From the NCBI GenBank assembly GCA_944322635.1, contig CALUPL010000005.1, positions 1 to 35,437 on the forward strand: 35,437 nucleotides of DNA, given 5' to 3'. The position numbers were made by a program, and so were the translations under genes. Source of the stretch: an uncultured Mailhella sp. GTDB lineage: Bacteria > Desulfobacterota > Desulfovibrionia > Desulfovibrionales > Desulfovibrionaceae. Below the pieces are notes generated by a model that had not been told where the DNA came from, did not search any database, and was given only the letters and a program-made list of their open reading frames with translations. Of this stretch, positions 32,879 to 35,437 are shown one piece after another; positions within the stretch are counted from its first letter, which is position 1, and the number at the start of each line of letters is the position of its first letter.

Positions 32879-34480
32879 CTACTTGGTTTTGTGCAGGGTC
32901 CAGGACTGCTGGATGATGGACAGAATGTTGTTGCAGAGCCAGTACAGCACCAGACCGGCGGGGAAGTTGATGAACATGACAGTGAACACCACGGGCATGA
33001 TCATCATGATTTTGCGCTGCTGGGGGTCGCCCATGGCGGGGCTGAGCCACTGCTGCAGGAACATGGTGGCGCCCATGATGAGAGGCGTGATGTAGAAGGG
33101 ATCCTTTACGGAAAGGTCGGCCAGCCAGAGCAGGTCGGTGCCGGGCAGGTAGGTGATGAAGGAGGCGTGACGCAGCTCGATGCAGTTGAGAAGAGCCTGG
33201 TACAGAGCCACGAACACGGGCAGCTGGATGAGAATGGGCAGGCAGCCGCCCATGGGATTGACGCCGTAGGTCTTGTAGAGCTGCATCATTTCGCGGCTGA
33301 GCGCTTCCTTGTCGTTCTTGTACTTCTCCTGCAGCTGCTTCATCATGGGCTGGAGTTTCTTCATCTGCTCCATGGATTTGAAGCTCTTGCGGGAAAGAGG
33401 CCAGAACACGATCTTGATGAGAATGGTCAGCAGAATGATGGCGAAGCCCCAGTTGCCGAGGAAGCTTTCGAAGAAGGTAAGCAGCTTGAGCAGGGGCACG
33501 GCGAGGAAGGTGAAGATGCCCATGTCGATGGAGGCCTTGAGCTTGTTGGGAGCGGCGTCGAGCAGATCGCGGCTCTTGGGGCCAATCCACCAGGAGGTCT
33601 TGAGCTCGGAAGGCTGTCCTGCCTTCAGATCGACATCCTGCAGCTCCACGGCGGCACGCCATACGCCGCCGTCGGTGATGCGGCCCTTGAACACGGAGTT
33701 CTGCCCCATTTCGGGCAGTACGGCGGAGAGGAAGTAGTTGGTCATGAGACCGGCCCAGTAGATTTCACCGGAGCTCATCACGCCTTCCTTGGTAAGATCC
33801 TCCACGTCGGTGTCACGCTTGAGAGAGCCCTTGAGATCCCAGGCCATGCTCATGGTATCGTAGTTGCTCTTGCCGCTGAAGTCCGTGGCGCCGAGGCTGT
33901 AGGACACGCGGGCGGCGGGGGAACCGGCGGCGGAGGTGAGGGTCACCTTTTCATCCATGAGGTACGTGTCGGCATGGAAGGTGATGGCGCGGCTGATGCG
34001 GATGCCGTTCATTTCGCCCGTGAAGGTGAGTGTGGCTTCGCCGTTTTCGATATTGACGTCGGAGCCGTCGAAACTCCACTGGCCCATGTTCCAGGAAGGC
34101 TGACCGTTGATGAGCAGGCCCATGGGAGCCACAGTGGCGGCGGCGGGGGAAACCATGTTGAAGAGCGGAGAATTGGGAGTGATGGAGGCGTTGTATTTTT
34201 TCAGCTTGAACGACTGGAGTACACCGCCGCCGGAATGGAACACGGCTTCGTAGAGAGGCGTGTTCACGCGGACCTCACGGCCTTCGGAAGGGACGAACTT
34301 GGCCACGGGCACCACGGGAGCGGCGGGCACGGGCGCCGGAGCCTCGGCCTGGGCCTGCTGCTCTTCGGCCGTGGGCTGGGGCTGTGCGGGAATCCAGCCC
34401 ATGTATTCGGAAAAGGTCTGCCAGCCGATGAGAAGGGCGATGCAGATGACGACGGAAATGATGAGGCGACGGTTATCCAT
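32879..34480 (-). CDS. yidC: Membrane protein insertase YidC
   Basis: The 533-residue insertase has the Gram-negative form: an N-terminal anchor helix (about 5-20), a Pro/Ala/Glu-rich stretch, a large periplasmic domain (about 60-340), then the conserved five-helix core with [21 protein letters not shown], the cytosolic hairpin [21 protein letters not shown], and [21 protein letters not shown]. The functionally important Arg of the hydrophilic groove is in the segment starting WPLSRKS. It inserts small membrane proteins alone or with Sec. It overlaps yidD by 8 nt and sits in the standard rpmH-rnpA-yidD-yidC-khpB order. Confidence 0.97.
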   Translation of the reverse strand: MDNRRLIISVVICIALLIGWQTFSEYMGWIPAQPQPTAEEQQAQAEAPAPVPAAPVVPVAKFVPSEGREVRVNTPLYEAVFHSGGGVLQSFKLKKYNASITPNSPLFNMVSPAAATVAPMGLLINGQPSWNMGQWSFDGSDVNIENGEATLTFTGEMNGIRISRAITFHADTYLMDEKVTLTSAAGSPAARVSYSLGATDFSGKSNYDTMSMAWDLKGSLKRDTDVEDLTKEGVMSSGEIYWAGLMTNYFLSAVLPEMGQNSVFKGRITDGGVWRAAVELQDVDLKAGQPSELKTSWWIGPKSRDLLDAAPNKLKASIDMGIFTFLAVPLLKLLTFFESFLGNWGFAIILLTILIKIVFWPLSRKSFKSMEQMKKLQPMMKQLQEKYKNDKEALSREMMQLYKTYGVNPMGGCLPILIQLPVFVALYQALLNCIELRHASFITYLPGTDLLWLADLSVKDPFYITPLIMGATMFLQQWLSPAMGDPQQRKIMMIMPVVFTVMFINFPAGLVLYWLCNNILSIIQQSWTLHKTK

Positions 34481-34748
34481 GACGTTCCTGAGAGTCTGCG
34501 TCGTGCGCAGAGGGATGATCGTTTGAGAGGGGGGGCACAGGATCGAAGCCTCCCGGATTGCCGGGATGGCAGCGCAGGATGCGCCTGACGGCCAGCCACA
34601 AACCCTTGACGGGACCGTGGATTTCTATGGCCTGGATGGCGTAGGTGGAACAGGAGGGATAGAAGCGGCAGCAGGGAGGGTACAGCGGCGAGATGCAACG
34701 CTTATAGAACCGGATGGGCAGAATGAGAAGCCGCTGGGCGAGAGTCAT
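34473..34748 (-). CDS. yidD: Membrane protein insertion efficiency factor YidD
   Basis: The 91-residue protein shows the YidD pattern: a hydrophobic/amphipathic start ([20 protein letters not shown]), [20 protein letters not shown] with conserved cysteines, and [21 protein letters not shown]. It is thought to help YidC-dependent insertion at the inner membrane. The 3' end overlaps yidC by 8 nt, and the 5' end overlaps rnpA in an ATGA junction, so translation is coupled on both sides. A short hydrophilic tail (DADSQERHG) extends past the conserved core. Confidence 0.95.
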   Translation of the reverse strand: MTLAQRLLILPIRFYKRCISPLYPPCCRFYPSCSTYAIQAIEIHGPVKGLWLAVRRILRCHPGNPGGFDPVPPLSNDHPSAHDADSQERHG

Positions 34749-35155
34749 GCCGCGTCTCCCGAAGGCATGGAAGCGTCGGGCTTCGCTTCTGAGACCGAGG
34801 AAAGTTCGGCAAGCAGAGGCAGAAGTTCGGCTTCCGCAAGGCAGAGATCAAACTTGTCGGCACGCAGGTGTTTTTTTGGCGTGACGACAATGTCCATGGC
34901 GGGCATTTCATCCTGATGCAGGCGGAAGAAGGAGCGAAGAACACGCTTGATGCGGTTCCTGGCAACGGCATTGCCGCATTTTTTTGTGACAGCAAGCCCG
35001 AGACGCCCGGTTTCGGTCATTCCGGAACTACGGGCGAACACAACAAAGTATTTGGTGAACAGGCGTTCTCCCCCGCTGTAACAGGCGGTGTATTCCGCCC
35101 GGCGGGTGATGCGTCGTTCTCTGGGCCAGGTCAGTGACATGGAAAGGCAATCCAT
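34745..35155 (-). CDS. rnpA: Ribonuclease P protein component
   Basis: The 136-residue basic protein is the protein subunit of RNase P, which processes the 5' ends of tRNA precursors. The signature [13 protein letters not shown] is at about 66-78, with [12 protein letters not shown] and [15 protein letters not shown] in front. The start is uncertain: the ATG at 35155 has only a weak site, and an ATG five codons later (35140) is as likely. The C-terminus has a Glu/Ser-rich tail. It lies between rpmH and yidD in the usual order. Confidence 0.95.
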   Translation of the reverse strand: MDCLSMSLTWPRERRITRRAEYTACYSGGERLFTKYFVVFARSSGMTETGRLGLAVTKKCGNAVARNRIKRVLRSFFRLHQDEMPAMDIVVTPKKHLRADKFDLCLAEAELLPLLAELSSVSEAKPDASMPSGDAA

Positions 35156-35182
35156 GCTGCGCTTCGACAGATTTTAAACGCA

Positions 35183-35220
35183 AAATGTGGGCGTGGCGAA
35201 ACGCCGCGCCCGAAACATTT
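35183..35220 (-). other. Intercistronic hairpin between rpmH and rnpA
   Basis: AAATGT/ACATTT arms (35183-35188, 35215-35220) enclose a 10-bp GC-rich stem (35189-35198 with 35202-35211; one A-C mismatch in the minus-sense RNA) with a 3-nt loop and a GAA bulge. No U tract follows, so it may set the ratio of L34 to RnpA or stabilise the rpmH message. Confidence 0.5.
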
Positions 35221-35276
35221 GCATTGTCCGCCCGGATTTTTCCACGAAGGAAGAAACCGGGAAGCGCACCGATTGA

Positions 35277-35411
35277 TTAGGCGGACAGGGTCTTGCGGCC
35301 CTTGGCACGGCGGCGGCTGATGACGGCACGACCGTTGGGGGTGCTCATGCGGGCGCGGAAGCCGTGAGTACGCTTTCTGCTGATCTTGCTGGGCTGATAC
35401 GTTCTTTTCAT
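35277..35411 (-). CDS. rpmH: 50S ribosomal protein L34
   Basis: The 44-residue protein, [20 protein letters not shown] at its N-terminus and ending GRKTLSA, is a complete, highly conserved L34, part of the large ribosomal subunit. The ATG at 35411 follows AAGGAG about 10 nt upstream. It is the first gene of the rnpA-yidD-yidC-khpB run and is typically close to the replication origin; dnaA is not in this window. Confidence 0.97.
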   Translation of the reverse strand: MKRTYQPSKISRKRTHGFRARMSTPNGRAVISRRRAKGRKTLSA

Positions 35412-35437
35412 GACGCGCGGTCTCCTTACTGAGATTG

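Noticed and set aside
31802..34588. 928-codon open frame on the plus strand across yidC and khpB
   Set aside because: Antisense to two well-recognised conserved genes; high-GC codon bias leaves the opposite strand without stops. No family motif is visible.
1..35437. CRISPR array, tRNA genes, insertion sequences, phage genes
   Set aside because: No regularly spaced repeats, cloverleaf-like segments, transposases or integrases were found.

Overview
The window looks like a chromosomal segment of a member of the Desulfovibrionaceae or a close relative (Desulfobacterota; Bilophila/Mailhella-type gut lineage is my guess). GC content is fairly high (I estimate high 50s percent). The right end has the conserved rpmH-rnpA-yidD-yidC-khpB(jag) block. 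No rRNA, tRNA, CRISPR array, insertion sequence or phage gene was seen. The taxonomic call is inference from gene order and protein style, not from a database match.

Left part (1-13.4 kb). A truncated FAD-dependent reductase gene diverges from an XRE-like regulator. A long minus-strand operon (10622 to 1831) follows. It encodes a polysaccharide-deacetylase-fold amidohydrolase, a peptide-type solute-binding protein, two Dpp-type permeases, a variant short-chain dehydrogenase, a cytoplasmic gamma-glutamyltransferase-like enzyme and two Dpp-type ATPases. It ends in a strong intrinsic terminator (1737-1778), and a LysR regulator diverges from its head. The set looks like an uptake and breakdown pathway for a gamma-glutamyl, N-acyl or cyclic-amide compound. 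A metallo-beta-lactamase-fold protein and a LysE-type amino-acid exporter follow as a divergent pair.

Middle (13.5-22.1 kb). A YhhQ-type queuosine-precursor transporter comes first. A minus-strand cluster of M20 amidohydrolase, AbgT transporter, phosphoribosyltransferase and aminotransferase suggests uptake and hydrolysis of an N-acyl amino acid such as p-aminobenzoyl-glutamate. Then come a two-domain PPK2 (polyphosphate:AMP phosphotransferase type) and a TauE/SafE-type anion exporter.

Centre-right (22.3-26.7 kb). This is the most unusual locus. An 891-residue protein consists of two copies of a GNAT/FemAB-like acyltransferase domain flanking a TraB/PrgY/GumN (TIKI-like) domain with both GX2H motifs intact. 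It is followed 13 nt later by a radical-SAM protein with a SPASM-like C-terminus, and then by a small GNAT. I do not recognise a described system with this composition.

Right end (27-35.4 kb). A CstA-family transporter and an unknown two-helix membrane protein are on the plus strand. A non-coding spacer with a strong hairpin follows, then psd-pssA (phosphatidylethanolamine synthesis), then khpB-yidC-yidD-rnpA-rpmH on the minus strand. Most genes have a purine-rich ribosome-binding site, which I used to correct several starts. Many transcription units end in recognisable GC-hairpin/U-tract terminators.
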